Positions 7,048-17,288 of a DNA stretch of 64,000 bases are shown here, piece by piece. The notes under the pieces are model-generated. The model was not told the DNA's origin and did not search any database. It saw nothing but the letters and a program-made list of their open reading frames with translations. Each line of letters opens with the position of its first letter. Position 1 is the stretch's first letter. The position numbers and the translations under genes are program-made. The DNA comes from an uncultured Sphingomonadaceae bacterium (lineage in GTDB: Bacteria > Pseudomonadota > Alphaproteobacteria > Sphingomonadales > Sphingomonadaceae). The stretch covers positions 28,088 through 92,087 of the forward strand of contig CALKJZ010000027.1 of NCBI GenBank assembly GCA_937995515.1, read 5' to 3'.

Positions 7048-9429
7048 TCAGTAGCGCAGGGTCAGCTCCACCCCGTAGAGCGCGGGCAGGCCGCGGATGA
7101 AGGTGGGGGTGCCAAACACCCCGCCGGTGTTGCCGGCATCGAGCAGGAAGCGCTCGTTGAAGATGTTGCGGCCGAACCCTGTCACCCCCACGCGGCCGTC
7201 GAGCGCGGTGAAGCCGCCCCGGATGCCGACCTGCGTCACCGGCCCCTGCGAGATCCGCTCGGTGTTGGGCAGTTCGAAGAACAGCTTGGACTGGTGCGTG
7301 AGCGTGGGCGCGACAAACCCCTCGAACCCGCCGCCGAGATCCATCCGCGCATCGAGGCCGAGCGCGGCCTGCCACTTCGCCTGCAGGCGGAAGCGCTGGC
7401 CGGCGAAAATGCCGTTCTCCGGCTTGTCGTCGATCTTGGCATCGATGTAGCCGAGCGTGCCGAAGGCGGTGACACCCGGGGCAATGCGGTAGCTCGCCTC
7501 GGCCTCCACCCCGGTGTTGCGGGCCGAGCCGGCGTTGCGGGTCACGAGCTGGCCGCCCTCCTGGATGGTCACCTGGAAATTCTCGTAGAACTGGGTGAAG
7601 ATGCCAAGGGTCCCGGAAAAGCCGCCCCTGGCCGCCTTCACCCCGCCCTCGATGTTCCAGATGGTCTCTGCAGGGATCTCCTGCAGTCGCGGCCGCGGGC
7701 CAGCCGTCGAGGCGACCGCATCGAGCTGCAGCACCGGGCTGCGCTGCCCCTTGGAGACGGTTCCGTAGAGGTTGAGGGCGTCGCTCGCCCGCCACAGGAT
7801 ATTGAAGCGCGGCAGGAAGCTCGAGAAGGAATCACTGGCGCGGAACGTCTGGCCGGCGGTGTCGGCCGTGGGCAGGAGCGGCTGGCGGAGCCCGAGGAGG
7901 CCGAGAAGACGCGAGTTCGGCTGGCGGGCGGTGTAGAAGCTGCGCCGCGTCTCCCGGTTGAACCGTGCACCGGCCGAAAGTTCGACCGACTGAGAAGCGA
8001 GGAACGTGAGATCGGCAAAGACGGAGAAGAGATCGTTCTTGCCGCCGTTCTGGAACTCGCTGTCGTAGGGCAGGCGGGTGAACAGCCCCTGGGTGGCAAG
8101 CTGGGTGACCTGCGCGGCCGGCACCGTGCCATCGGGGGCGACACAGGGCAGGCCGGGAATGACGGGCGAGCCGGTGAGCAGCACCCCCACGCACTGGAGG
8201 TAGATGCCCTCCTCGGTGGAGAAGGGCACGCGCTGGAAGCCCTTTTCGGCAAAGTAGTTCACCCCGGCAAACGCGCGGATCCGGTCGCCCGTGTAATTGA
8301 CCCGGACCTCCTGGCTGAACTGCCGGCCGCGGGCATCCTCGGCAAACTCGAGGAACCAGGCCGCCGAGCCGTCGGCGTCGAACACCTCGAGGCTGTCGAA
8401 CTCGCGGTAGCCGGAGATCGCCGTCAGCGACCATGCCGAATCCGGGCGGGCGAAGCGCGCGGTCAGGTTGAGATCGTAGACGTTGCGCCGGAGGCCCAGC
8501 TTTGCGAGCCCGAGCACCTGCGCCGAGAAGGGCGAGCCGCCGAGCTCGGCGAAGGTGTAGGGCGAGGTATCGCCGCCCGAGGGCGGAAGCGTCCCCGACT
8601 TGAAGGCCGTGCCCGGGTTCTTCTGCCCGTCGTAGGAAAAGACCAGATCGAGCCGCAGATCGTTTACCGGGCGCAGCATCAGCGAGGCGCGCAGGCCGAG
8701 CTGGTCCTGCCCGTTGAGGTCGTCCTGCGGGATGCTGCCGGGGTTGCGCGAGCGGTCGGTGCCGGAGATATTTTCCACCACCCCGTCGCGCTGCCGCCAC
8801 GCAAAGGCGAGCCGCAGCCCGTAGTTGGCCGCGCCGGCGTTCACGTGCCCGCGCAGGCTGCGCTGGCGGAAGTTGCCGATGCCGCCAGTGAGCGAGGCGG
8901 ACACACCCTCGCGCACCGGCGCCGGGATCACGCTCACGGCCCCGATGGCCGCCGCCGTCCCGAACAGCGTCGCCTGCGGGCCCTTGACGACTTCCACCCG
9001 CTCGAGATCGAACAGGTCGAAATAGGAGCCCCGCGAGCGCGAGACATCGACGCCATTGTAATAGACGGTCACACGCGCCGAGGCCTGGGCCGAGCCGCTG
9101 TCGGACGTGATGCCGCGGATCACGAAGCCGGGATTGTTGGGCGACTGTTCCTGGATGTTGAGCCCGGGCACGAAGGCCGAGAGCTGGTCGAGTTGTTCCA
9201 CGCCGATCCGCGCGAGCTGGTCGCCGGAGAAGGCCGTGACGGTGACCGGCACGTCAAGGATGCGCTGCTCGGTCTTCTGCGCGGTCACGATGATCTCGGA
9301 GAACAGCTCCTCGCCGGCGGCAGCCGTCTCCTGTGCACCGGCGCTGCCGGCGCAAAGGGCGGCGGCAAGGCCGGCCGCAAGGGCAGGGGCAGAGGTGCCG
9401 CACGAGCGGCGGGCAGGGGCGAAAGGCAT
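7048..9429 (-). CDS. TonB-dependent outer membrane receptor
   Basis: A 793-residue receptor with a signal peptide (about 33 residues, ending AGSAGAQ). It is followed by a TonB-box-like segment (EIIVTAQKTEQRI), a plug domain (QLDQLSAFVPGLNIQEQ, FVIRG, VEVVKGPQATLFG) and a C-terminal beta-barrel ending in an aromatic residue (LTLRY). It imports a scarce ligand across the outer membrane using TonB energy. The start ATG at 9429 is preceded by an AGGAG ribosome site. The gene lies beside the CoA-transferase and Rieske genes, so the ligand may be a catabolic substrate (inference); iron-complex uptake is the alternative. Confidence 0.93.
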   Translation of the reverse strand: MPFAPARRSCGTSAPALAAGLAAALCAGSAGAQETAAAGEELFSEIIVTAQKTEQRILDVPVTVTAFSGDQLARIGVEQLDQLSAFVPGLNIQEQSPNNPGFVIRGITSDSGSAQASARVTVYYNGVDVSRSRGSYFDLFDLERVEVVKGPQATLFGTAAAIGAVSVIPAPVREGVSASLTGGIGNFRQRSLRGHVNAGAANYGLRLAFAWRQRDGVVENISGTDRSRNPGSIPQDDLNGQDQLGLRASLMLRPVNDLRLDLVFSYDGQKNPGTAFKSGTLPPSGGDTSPYTFAELGGSPFSAQVLGLAKLGLRRNVYDLNLTARFARPDSAWSLTAISGYREFDSLEVFDADGSAAWFLEFAEDARGRQFSQEVRVNYTGDRIRAFAGVNYFAEKGFQRVPFSTEEGIYLQCVGVLLTGSPVIPGLPCVAPDGTVPAAQVTQLATQGLFTRLPYDSEFQNGGKNDLFSVFADLTFLASQSVELSAGARFNRETRRSFYTARQPNSRLLGLLGLRQPLLPTADTAGQTFRASDSFSSFLPRFNILWRASDALNLYGTVSKGQRSPVLQLDAVASTAGPRPRLQEIPAETIWNIEGGVKAARGGFSGTLGIFTQFYENFQVTIQEGGQLVTRNAGSARNTGVEAEASYRIAPGVTAFGTLGYIDAKIDDKPENGIFAGQRFRLQAKWQAALGLDARMDLGGGFEGFVAPTLTHQSKLFFELPNTERISQGPVTQVGIRGGFTALDGRVGVTGFGRNIFNERFLLDAGNTGGVFGTPTFIRGLPALYGVELTLRY

Positions 9430-9548
9430 GGAAACTCCTTGGTCTGTGCCGGGCCCGAAGGCGAACCGGCCGCGCGTTGCGCGCCCAATGTTGCGCTGCC
9501 GCGACGGTTGCATGACAGGTGCACGACAGGCTGCAGCGAGCCCGCTCG

Positions 9549-9566
9549 TGTTGCGCCGCAGCAACA
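9549..9566. promoter_or_regulatory. TGTTGC-N6-GCAACA inverted repeat in the receptor/zinc-finger gap
   Basis: An 18-bp dyad with perfect 6-bp arms. A partial copy of its left half with following bases (TGTTGCGCTGCCGCGAC) lies 60 bp away at 9489-9505. Both sit upstream of the TonB receptor start at 9429, where operator sites are expected. The regulator is unknown. Confidence 0.35.
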
Positions 9567-9605
9567 GGCCCTTGCCAGCGCGGACTTTGCCGCTAAGGGG
9601 CGGGC

Positions 9606-9800
9606 ATGGACCGGGTGACCGTGCCGCCGCCACCGGAGGTGATCGAGGTCCGCCGCCGCCGCGTCAGCTGCGACGGCGGCGAGGGGCCGCTCGGCCACCC
9701 GCGGATCTGGCTCGAAATCGGCGCGGCCGGCGTTGTCGACTGCCCCTATTGCGGCCGCCGGTTCCGGCTGGTCGGCAGCGCAGACGACGACGGCCACTGA
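9606..9800 (+). CDS. zf-CHCC zinc-finger domain protein
   Basis: A 64-residue protein with the spacing of the CHCC zinc finger seen in mitochondrial complex I subunit NDUFS6 and its small bacterial homologues: SCDGG, then GPLGHPRIWLEI, then DCPYCGRRFRL (Cys22, His31, Cys46, Cys49). Bacterial copies are typical of alphaproteobacteria; their exact role is not established. The ATG at 9606 is the natural start. It is divergent from the TonB receptor and followed by tldD 145 bp later, possibly on its own transcript. Confidence 0.85.
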   Translation: MDRVTVPPPPEVIEVRRRRVSCDGGEGPLGHPRIWLEIGAAGVVDCPYCGRRFRLVGSADDDGH

Positions 9801-9945
9801 CCCGAGCGCCCGCCCGCAAGCCCCGGCAGGGAGGCGCTGCAGAGGCCGGGAGACAGCGGCCGGGAGAGCCGGAAGACAGGGGGCTCGAGGCAGGGGGCGG
9901 CAGGCAGGGGCTGGCCATCCGGCAAGCGGCGCCTATCTCTCGCGG

Positions 9946-11358
9946 ATGCATCGCACGCGTCTCTTCGGCGACCTCGGAATCGACGACGCCCAGCGGCTGA
10001 CCGCCGAGGCGCTCGCCGGCCTCGAGGACGGCGAGCTCTTCGTCCAGCACGTCGTCTCGGAAAGCCTCGCCTTCGACGATGGCCGGCTGAAGGTCGCCAC
10101 CTTCGATGTCGGCTCGGGCTTCGGGCTGCGCGGGGTCCTGGGGGAAACAACCGCCTTTGCCCATGCCAACGAGGTCAGCGAACGGGCGCTCCGCCGCGCG
10201 GCCGATACCATCGCGGTCGTGCGCCGTGGCCGGGGCGGGGTGATGCCCGCGCCGCCGCCCGAACGCAGCAACCGGCGGCTCTACACCGATGCCGACCCGG
10301 TTGCAGCCATCCCCTTTGCCGGGAAGGTGGCGCTCCTTGAGCGGATCGATGCCGCCGCGCGCGATGCCGATCCGCGCGTGGTGCAGGTGTCGGTGAGCCT
10401 TGCCGCCAGCCACAGCCAGATCGGGATCGTGCGCGCCGACGGCGAGCGCTTCTTCGACGTGCGGCCGCTCGTGCGGCTGAACGTCTCGATCGTGGCCGAA
10501 CGGAACGGGCGCCGCGAAGCCGGCAGCTGGGGGTTCGGCGGGCGCTGGCTGCCCGGGCGGCTGTTCGAGGACTCCGAGTGGCGGCGCGCGGTGGCGCTCG
10601 CGCTTGCCCAGGCGCAAACCAACCTCGAGTCCGTGCCCGCGCCGGCGGGCGAGATGCCAGTGGTGCTGGGCCCGGGCTGGCCGGGGATCCTCTTTCACGA
10701 GGCTGTCGGCCACGGGCTGGAGGGCGATTTCAACCGCAAGGGGCTCTCGGCCTTCTCCGGGCGCGTCGGCGAGCGGGTGGCCGCACCGGGCGTGACCGTG
10801 ATCGACGATGGGACGATGGAGGGGCGGCGCGGCTCCCTGTCCATCGACGACGAGGGCACGCCCACCAGCGCCACGGTGCTGATCGAGGACGGGATCCTGC
10901 GCGGCTACATGCAGGACCGGATGAACGCCCGACTGATGGGTGTGGCGCCCACCGGGAACGGCCGGCGCGAGAGCTTCGCGCACCCGCCCATGCCGCGCAT
11001 GACCAACACCTATCTTGCCGCCGGCCAGGAGGACCCGGAGGAGATTGTCCGGCGGGTCAGGTCCGGCATCTACGCCCGCAGCTTCGGTGGCGGGCAGGTC
11101 GACATCACCTCCGGCAAGTTCACGTTCTCCTGCACCGAGGCGTGGCGGATCGAGAACGGCCGGCTGACGGCGCCCCTGAAGGGCGCGACACTAATCGGCA
11201 ACGGCCCGGAGGTGATGCAGCGCATCCGCGCCATCGGCCACGACCTCGCGCTCGATGAGGGTATTGGCACCTGCGGCAAGGGCGGGCAATCGGTGCCGGC
11301 CGGGGTCGGCCAGCCGACCCTGCTCGTGGAAGGGCTGACCGTGGGCGGCACGGCATGA
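9946..11358 (+). CDS. tldD: Metalloprotease TldD
   Basis: A 470-residue protein with the TldD signature helix FHEAVGHGLEGDF (HExxxH zinc site) in the middle and C-terminal zinc/structural segments such as ITSGKFTFSCTEAW and GTCGKGGQ. TldD pairs with TldE/PmbA to form a protease that opens unfolded peptides, known from microcin B17 maturation, CcdA turnover and DNA gyrase-related phenotypes. No pmbA is in the window. The ATG at 9946 gives the usual length. It overlaps the next small gene by four bases (ATGA). Confidence 0.95.
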   Translation: MHRTRLFGDLGIDDAQRLTAEALAGLEDGELFVQHVVSESLAFDDGRLKVATFDVGSGFGLRGVLGETTAFAHANEVSERALRRAADTIAVVRRGRGGVMPAPPPERSNRRLYTDADPVAAIPFAGKVALLERIDAAARDADPRVVQVSVSLAASHSQIGIVRADGERFFDVRPLVRLNVSIVAERNGRREAGSWGFGGRWLPGRLFEDSEWRRAVALALAQAQTNLESVPAPAGEMPVVLGPGWPGILFHEAVGHGLEGDFNRKGLSAFSGRVGERVAAPGVTVIDDGTMEGRRGSLSIDDEGTPTSATVLIEDGILRGYMQDRMNARLMGVAPTGNGRRESFAHPPMPRMTNTYLAAGQEDPEEIVRRVRSGIYARSFGGGQVDITSGKFTFSCTEAWRIENGRLTAPLKGATLIGNGPEVMQRIRAIGHDLALDEGIGTCGKGGQSVPAGVGQPTLLVEGLTVGGTA

Positions 11359-11576
11359 CAGCCGGTCGCAGCCCGCTGGTGGAACTGCTCACCCTCAACG
11401 ATGTGGCGCTCGGGCAGGTGATGCGCGCCGCCCTCGAGGCGCACGGCATCGAGGCGTTCCTCTTCGATTGCCACCTGACCACGGTGCTCGGCGGCGGCGG
11501 CCCCGGCGCGCGGCTGATGGTGCCGGCCGACGACGCCGCAATCGCCCGGCGCATCCTCGACTTGCGCCCGGGCTGA
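11355..11576 (+). CDS. DUF2007-type putative signal-transducing protein
   Basis: A 73-residue protein with the layout of the DUF2007 family (PF09413): an initial ELLTLNDVALGQVMRAALEA segment, a central hydrophobic GIEAFLFD strand and a final RLMVPADDAAIARRIL segment. The fold resembles P-II-like small alpha/beta domains, but no biochemical role is established. It starts inside the last codons of tldD (ATGA) and is followed by the nitrogen-regulated glnK promoter region. Confidence 0.75.
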   Translation: MTAGRSPLVELLTLNDVALGQVMRAALEAHGIEAFLFDCHLTTVLGGGGPGARLMVPADDAAIARRILDLRPG

Positions 11577-11587
11577 CCCTGCTCGGC

Positions 11588-11644
11588 AGCCCAAAAAACA
11601 GGCAGGCCCGAACGACTCCTTCATCGCTGCCCATTTTTGGGGCA
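11588..11644. promoter_or_regulatory. Two tandem NtrC-like sites upstream of glnK-amtB
   Basis: AGCCCAAAAAACAGGCA (11588-11604) and TGCCCATTTTTGGGGCA (11628-11644) agree at 13 of 17 positions when one is inverted; their centres are 40 bp apart. The second is a near-perfect dyad with the layout of NtrC enhancer sites (TGC-rich arms around an AT core). They lie 54-110 bp upstream of the sigma-54 promoter. Binding by NtrC is inferred, not shown. Confidence 0.5.
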
Positions 11645-11697
11645 ATGGCCGGAGGCGCGGATTGTGCACTGCACAAGGGCCGCCTTCGGCCCCGGCT

Positions 11698-11713
11698 TGG
11701 CACGGTTCTTGCA
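11698..11713 (+). promoter_or_regulatory. Sigma-54 (-24/-12) promoter of glnK-amtB
   Basis: TGGCACGGTTCTTGCA matches the RpoN consensus TGGCAC-N5-TTGCA in every position, with GG at 11699-11700 and GC at 11711-11712, exactly ten bases apart. The predicted start of transcription is near 11724, about 30 bp before the glnK start. Nitrogen control through NtrC is the normal arrangement for these genes. Confidence 0.9.
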
Positions 11714-11754
11714 ACGCCTCTTCGACGGGAATGGCGCGAAGGGGTCCGTCGGCC

Positions 11755-12093
11755 GTGAAACTGATTGTCGCAGTGATCAAGCCGTTCAAGCTTGAAGATG
11801 TGCAGCAGGCGCTCTCGGGGCTGGGCGTGCAGGGCATGACCGTAACCGAGGTCAAGGGCTATGGCCGCCAGAAGGGCCACACCGAAATCTACCGTGGCGC
11901 CGAGTACCAGACCAACATGGTGCCCAAGGTGAAGCTCGAGATCGCCGTACCCGACGATCTCGCCGGCCGGGTGGTCGAGACGATCCAGCAGGCCGCCCAC
12001 ACGGGAGCCATCGGCGATGGCAAGATCTTCGTGCTCGAGATTGGCGCGGCGGTCCGCATCCGGACCGGCGAGGCCGACGAGATGGCGCTTTGA
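11755..12093 (+). CDS. glnK: Nitrogen regulatory protein P-II (GlnK/GlnB)
   Basis: A 112-residue P-II protein. It starts at GTG (V/MKLIVAVIKPFKLEDV), the universal start of the family; an ATG eight codons earlier would add non-conserved residues. The T-loop carries Tyr51 in RGAEYQ, the uridylylation site, after GYGRQKGHTEIY. P-II trimers sense 2-oxoglutarate, ATP/ADP and glutamine state and bind AmtB, glutamine synthetase adenylyltransferase and NtrB. The tight link to amtB and the sigma-54 promoter favours the name glnK; some alphaproteobacteria call the same gene glnB. Confidence 0.93.
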   Translation: MKLIVAVIKPFKLEDVQQALSGLGVQGMTVTEVKGYGRQKGHTEIYRGAEYQTNMVPKVKLEIAVPDDLAGRVVETIQQAAHTGAIGDGKIFVLEIGAAVRIRTGEADEMAL

Positions 12094-12181
12094 GGGCGAG
12101 GGCGGACATGGCCGGGGCAAACCCCCTCCCTCGGGGATGAGACGCAGCGGACACGCAAGGGATCGAAGAGGATACAAGGGG

Positions 12182-13657
12182 ATGAAGCAGATGCGGGGTG
12201 ATGCTCGATCGGTTGCAGGACAGATTTCGTGGCTGCGCGGCATGGCAATCATGCTGCTTTCGGGCCTGATTGCGCTGGCGGCGATCACGATGCTTGCCGC
12301 GCCGGCGCTGGCGCAGGCCGAGATGCCGGCGGTCGCCACGCCCGAGGTGGTGGCAACCGAGGTGCCGGCGTCGGCCCCGGCGGCCGAAGCGCCGGCGGAG
12401 CCCGAGGAGGTGATGGAAAAGGGCGACGTCGCCTGGATGATGACGGCGACCGTGCTCGTGATGCTGATGATCGTGCCCGGCCTTGCCCTGTTCTACGGCG
12501 GGCTCGTGCGCACCAAGAACATGGCCTCGGTGCTCACCCAGGTGATCTCGGTTGCAAGCCTTGCCATGATCATGTGGGCGATCTGCGGCTATGCGCTGGC
12601 CTTCGGGGGCGATTTCAACCAGTTCATCTCGACCGGCCCGTTCTTCCTGTCGGGCATCACCTCGGACTCGACGGCGGCCACCTTCACCGACGGCGTCGTG
12701 ATCCCCGAGTTCGTGTTCATTGCCTTCCAGATGACCTTCTCGGCCATCACCGTGGCGCTCGTGGTGGGCGGGCTTGTCGAGCGGATGAAGTTCGCAGCCC
12801 TCATGGTGTTTGCGATCGTGTGGCTGGTGATCGTCTACTACCCGATCGCGCACATGGTCTGGTATGAAGGCTCCGACGAGGCATCGACCGGGCTCATCTT
12901 CGGCTGGGGCGCGCTCGACTTTGCCGGCGGCACCGTCGTCCACATCAACGCCGGCGTGTCGGCGCTTGTGGGCGCAGTCATCCTCGGCAAGCGGATCGGC
13001 TACCAGAAGGAGCTGATGGCGCCGCATTCGCTGTCGATGACCCTCATCGGCACCGGCCTTCTCTGGGTGGGATGGTTCGGCTTCAACGCCGGCTCTGCGC
13101 TTGAGGCCGATGGCATTGCAGGTCTCGCGCTCCTCAACACCTTCACGGCAACCGCTGCCGGGGTGCTCTTCTGGATGCTGACCGAACGGGCGCTCGGCCA
13201 CCAGGGCTCGCTGCTCGGCGCCTGCTCGGGGGCGATTGCCGGGCTTGTCGCCATCACGCCTGCGGCCGGCAACAGCGGCCCGATGGGGGCCGTGCTCCTC
13301 GGCGCGATCGCCGGCATTGCAGCCTGCTGGTTCGTGATGAAGGTCAAGCCCAAGCTCGGGTTCGACGATTCGCTCGACGTCTTCGGCATCCACGGGGTGG
13401 CCGGCATCATCGGCTCGGTCTTGACGGCGGTGACCATGCTGCCCGCGCTCGGCGGGCCTGGCGATCCCGACTATGCGCTCGGGGCCCAGCTCTGGATCCA
13501 GGTGAAGTCGGTGATCGTGGCGATCGTCTGGGCTGCGATCGGCTCGGCGATTGCCTTCTCGATCGCCCGCGCGCTCACCGGGCTTCGGGTCTCGCCCGAT
13601 GTCGAGCGCGAGGGCCTCGACCTCGGCGAACATGGCGAGCGGGCCTACAATTACTGA
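12182..13657 (+). CDS. amtB: Ammonium transporter AmtB with signal peptide and acidic Ala/Pro-rich leader
   Basis: A 491-residue inner membrane channel for ammonium. Residues ~1-43 form a cleavable-type signal peptide (ending APALAQA). Residues ~44-80 are Ala/Pro/Glu-rich, followed by the eleven-helix Amt core. The core has the conserved FYGGLVRTKN, DFAGGTVVHINAG (first pore His) and FGIHGVAGIIG (second pore His) motifs. The C-terminus ends GEHGERAYNY, the tail that contacts P-II. It is co-transcribed with glnK 88 bp upstream. The leader is longer than in E. coli AmtB, where the signal peptide leads directly into the core. Confidence 0.95.
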   Translation: MKQMRGDARSVAGQISWLRGMAIMLLSGLIALAAITMLAAPALAQAEMPAVATPEVVATEVPASAPAAEAPAEPEEVMEKGDVAWMMTATVLVMLMIVPGLALFYGGLVRTKNMASVLTQVISVASLAMIMWAICGYALAFGGDFNQFISTGPFFLSGITSDSTAATFTDGVVIPEFVFIAFQMTFSAITVALVVGGLVERMKFAALMVFAIVWLVIVYYPIAHMVWYEGSDEASTGLIFGWGALDFAGGTVVHINAGVSALVGAVILGKRIGYQKELMAPHSLSMTLIGTGLLWVGWFGFNAGSALEADGIAGLALLNTFTATAAGVLFWMLTERALGHQGSLLGACSGAIAGLVAITPAAGNSGPMGAVLLGAIAGIAACWFVMKVKPKLGFDDSLDVFGIHGVAGIIGSVLTAVTMLPALGGPGDPDYALGAQLWIQVKSVIVAIVWAAIGSAIAFSIARALTGLRVSPDVEREGLDLGEHGERAYNY

Positions 13658-13716
13658 CAGGGCGCGTGTCTCGATACCCGCCCCTTCCCCCAAGCTTCCT
13701 CCCCAAGGAACCAACT

Positions 13717-13748
13717 CCCCCCGGTGGCAACACCGGGGGGCATTTTTT
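13717..13748 (+). terminator. Rho-independent terminator of glnK-amtB
   Basis: A perfect 10-bp stem (CCCCCCGGTG / CACCGGGGGG) closed by a GCAA tetraloop is followed by CA and six T. It lies 60 bp after the amtB stop, in the gap to the convergent cysS gene. The T-run is only on the plus side, so it serves amtB. Confidence 0.95.
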
Positions 13749-13768
13749 CGCCCGCGCCCTGCCGGCGC

Positions 13769-15070
<1,302 letters not shown>

Positions 15071-15080
15071 CGAAGCCCGC

Positions 15081-15782
15081 TCAAATCTCGACCGACCCGT
15101 CGGCGCCCTCTTCCAGCAGCCGGTCGAGCGCGTCGCGCTCCTCGGGGGTCTGGCCGCCGCGGTCCTGTGGCCCGCTGCCGGGGATGGGCGGGTGGCCGGG
15201 CGGCAGCGCCGGGCGGCGCGGCACGGGGATTGCGCCCTCCGCCGCATCGGGCAGGCCCACGGCAAAGCCATCGTCGAGCCATGTCACCATCGCCTCGGCA
15301 AGGGCGTTCAGCGCAGGCGCCGAGCGCGCACCGGCAAGCCAGTCCGGCGGGCTGCGCCGGTCGTCGAAGAGCCCGGTTGCAAACTGGGCGACGACAAACA
15401 GCGCTGTTGCAAGCAGCACGCCCTTCAGCGCGCCGAAGCCGAGGCCGAGCACCCGGTCGAACGGGCCGATCACACCGTTTTTCCGGGCGGCGCGCCCGGC
15501 CGCCCGTGCCAGCGCCCGACCGGCGAGCACAGTGCCGAAGAACAGCAGCAGGAAGGCGATGATGGCACCCCACGCCTCGCCCCCCACCACGGGCGCGAGA
15601 AAGACGGTGAGCCCCTCGTGGAACAGGCGCACCGCAAACACCGCCGCCACCCAGGCCAAAAGCCCGAGAACGCCGGCGGCAAACCCCTGGGCAAGCCCGC
15701 CGAGGGCCAGCAGGCCGACAAGGGCGAGCACCACCCAGTCGAAGCCGGTGAAGGCGGCAAGGCCGGAGGGGAGCGGTTCCAT
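15081..15782 (-). CDS. cvpA: CvpA family membrane protein
   Basis: A 233-residue protein with four hydrophobic helices in its first ~150 residues (starting FDWVVLALVGLLALGGL, then FAAGVLGLLAWVAAVFAV) and the conserved VLGLGFGALKGVLL segment of the CvpA/colicin V production family. A ~75-residue Pro-rich cytoplasmic tail follows. CvpA proteins are inner membrane proteins linked to colicin V export and envelope homeostasis; their exact activity is unclear. ATG at 15782 is chosen; an in-frame TTG at 15821 overlapping the radA stop would add 13 residues and remains possible. Confidence 0.85.
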   Translation of the reverse strand: MEPLPSGLAAFTGFDWVVLALVGLLALGGLAQGFAAGVLGLLAWVAAVFAVRLFHEGLTVFLAPVVGGEAWGAIIAFLLLFFGTVLAGRALARAAGRAARKNGVIGPFDRVLGLGFGALKGVLLATALFVVAQFATGLFDDRRSPPDWLAGARSAPALNALAEAMVTWLDDGFAVGLPDAAEGAIPVPRRPALPPGHPPIPGSGPQDRGGQTPEERDALDRLLEEGADGSVEI

Positions 15783-15817
15783 GGGGACCGAGCCGGTCGA
15801 CGAGGCCCTGCCTTCTG

Positions 15818-17185
15818 TCAAGACCGCCGGAGCCGGTCAGCGAGGCGTGTGACACTGGCGACGGGCACGGTGTCCAGCCCCCCGACACCCGCCACGCCGG
15901 GGGGCACGAGCGCACGCGCAAAGCCGAGCTTGGCGGCCTCGCGCAGGCGCAGCGGCGCATGGGCCGACGGGCGGACCTCGCCCGAGAGCGCGATCTCTCC
16001 GAACAGCACCACGCCATGGGGCACGGGCGCGTCGAGGAGCGCCGAGACCAGCGCGCCTGCGACTGCGAGGTCGGCCGCCGGGTCGGTCACGCGGAGCCCG
16101 CCGGCCACGTTCAGATAAACCTCGTGCCCGCCGAAGCCGAGGCCCGCGCGCGCCTCGAGCACGGCGAGCAGCATGGCAAGCCGGGCGCTGTCCCACCCGA
16201 CGACCGCGCGCCGCGGCGTGGCCCCCGTGGGCACCCGCACCGTCAGCGCCTGCAGCTCGACGAGAACCGGCCGTGTCCCCTCGACGGCCGGGAACACGGC
16301 GGTGCCGGCAAGGCCCCTTGCCCGGTCGGTCAGGAACAGGCTGGAAGGGTTCGGCACCTCGACGAGGCCATCGGCCGCCATAGCGAAAACGCCCACCTCG
16401 TCGGTGGCGCCGAAGCGGTTCTTGACCGCGCGCAGGAGCCGGTACTGGTGCGTGCGCTCGCCCTCGAAGTAGAGCACGGCATCGACCATGTGCTCGAGCA
16501 CCCGCGGGCCGGCAATCTGCCCGTCCTTTGTCACGTGGCCCACGAGGATGAGCGCGGTCTCGCGGGCCTTGGCCCAGGAAATGAGCTCGAGCGCTGCGGC
16601 GCGCACCTGCGAGACCGTTCCGGGGGCGCCCTCCAGCTGGTCGGAATGCATGGTCTGGATGGAATCGATGACGAGGAGCGCCGGAGGGGCGCCGGCTGAA
16701 AGCGTGGTCAGGATGTCGCGCACCGAGGTCGCGCTCGCAAGGGCGACCGGCGCATGCGCAAGACCAAGCCGGCGCGCGCGCAGCCGCACCTGCGCGGGCG
16801 CCTCCTCGCCGGAAACATAGACGACGCGCCGGCCATCCGCCGCCAGCCGGCCCGCGGCCTGGAGCAGGAGGGTGGACTTGCCGATGCCCGGATCGCCGCC
16901 GATGAGCGTGGCCGAGCCCGGCACGAACCCGCCGCCAAGCGCCCGGTCGAGCTCGGCAAGACCGGTTGCAAGCCGGGGCGGAAGTGCGACCTCGGCATCG
17001 AGCCGCTGCAGGTCGACCGCCTGCCCGCCGCCCTTCAGGCTGTGCTTTTTCGCAAAGGGCGTCGCAGGTGCCACCTCCTCGCGCTGCAGGCTGTTCCACG
17101 CCCCGCAATCCGGGCACTGCCCCATCCAGCGGGTCTGCACGCTGCCGCAGGCGGAGCAGACGTAGCGGGCCGGGGCGCGGGGCAT
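15818..17185 (-). CDS. radA: DNA repair protein RadA
   Basis: A 455-residue RecA-like ATPase that processes recombination intermediates. It has a C4 zinc finger (Cys10, Cys13, Cys24, Cys27), Walker [11 protein letters not shown] at about 96-105, the RadA-specific KNRFG motif near residue 257, and a C-terminal Lon-like domain ([23 protein letters not shown]). Start ATG at 17185 begins [14 protein letters not shown], placing the zinc finger at the N-terminus as in the family. First gene of the radA-cvpA-cysS unit and divergent from leuC. Confidence 0.95.
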   Translation of the reverse strand: MPRAPARYVCSACGSVQTRWMGQCPDCGAWNSLQREEVAPATPFAKKHSLKGGGQAVDLQRLDAEVALPPRLATGLAELDRALGGGFVPGSATLIGGDPGIGKSTLLLQAAGRLAADGRRVVYVSGEEAPAQVRLRARRLGLAHAPVALASATSVRDILTTLSAGAPPALLVIDSIQTMHSDQLEGAPGTVSQVRAAALELISWAKARETALILVGHVTKDGQIAGPRVLEHMVDAVLYFEGERTHQYRLLRAVKNRFGATDEVGVFAMAADGLVEVPNPSSLFLTDRARGLAGTAVFPAVEGTRPVLVELQALTVRVPTGATPRRAVVGWDSARLAMLLAVLEARAGLGFGGHEVYLNVAGGLRVTDPAADLAVAGALVSALLDAPVPHGVVLFGEIALSGEVRPSAHAPLRLREAAKLGFARALVPPGVAGVGGLDTVPVASVTRLADRLRRS

Positions 17186-17288
17186 GCCGCTCCATGCCAG
17201 CTGGCGGCCGGGGTGGGAAGCGGCAGGCGCCGCCTGCAGGGGCCGCCCGCTTGACCAGTGCGGCAGGCAGGGCCTAGGCCGCCGCCCC

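Noticed and set aside
11662..11676. TTGTGCA-C-TGCACAA perfect palindrome as a third NtrC site before glnK
   Set aside because: Its half-sites face the opposite way to NtrC sites and it lies only 22 bp from the -24 element, too close for a normal enhancer site; it may bind something else.
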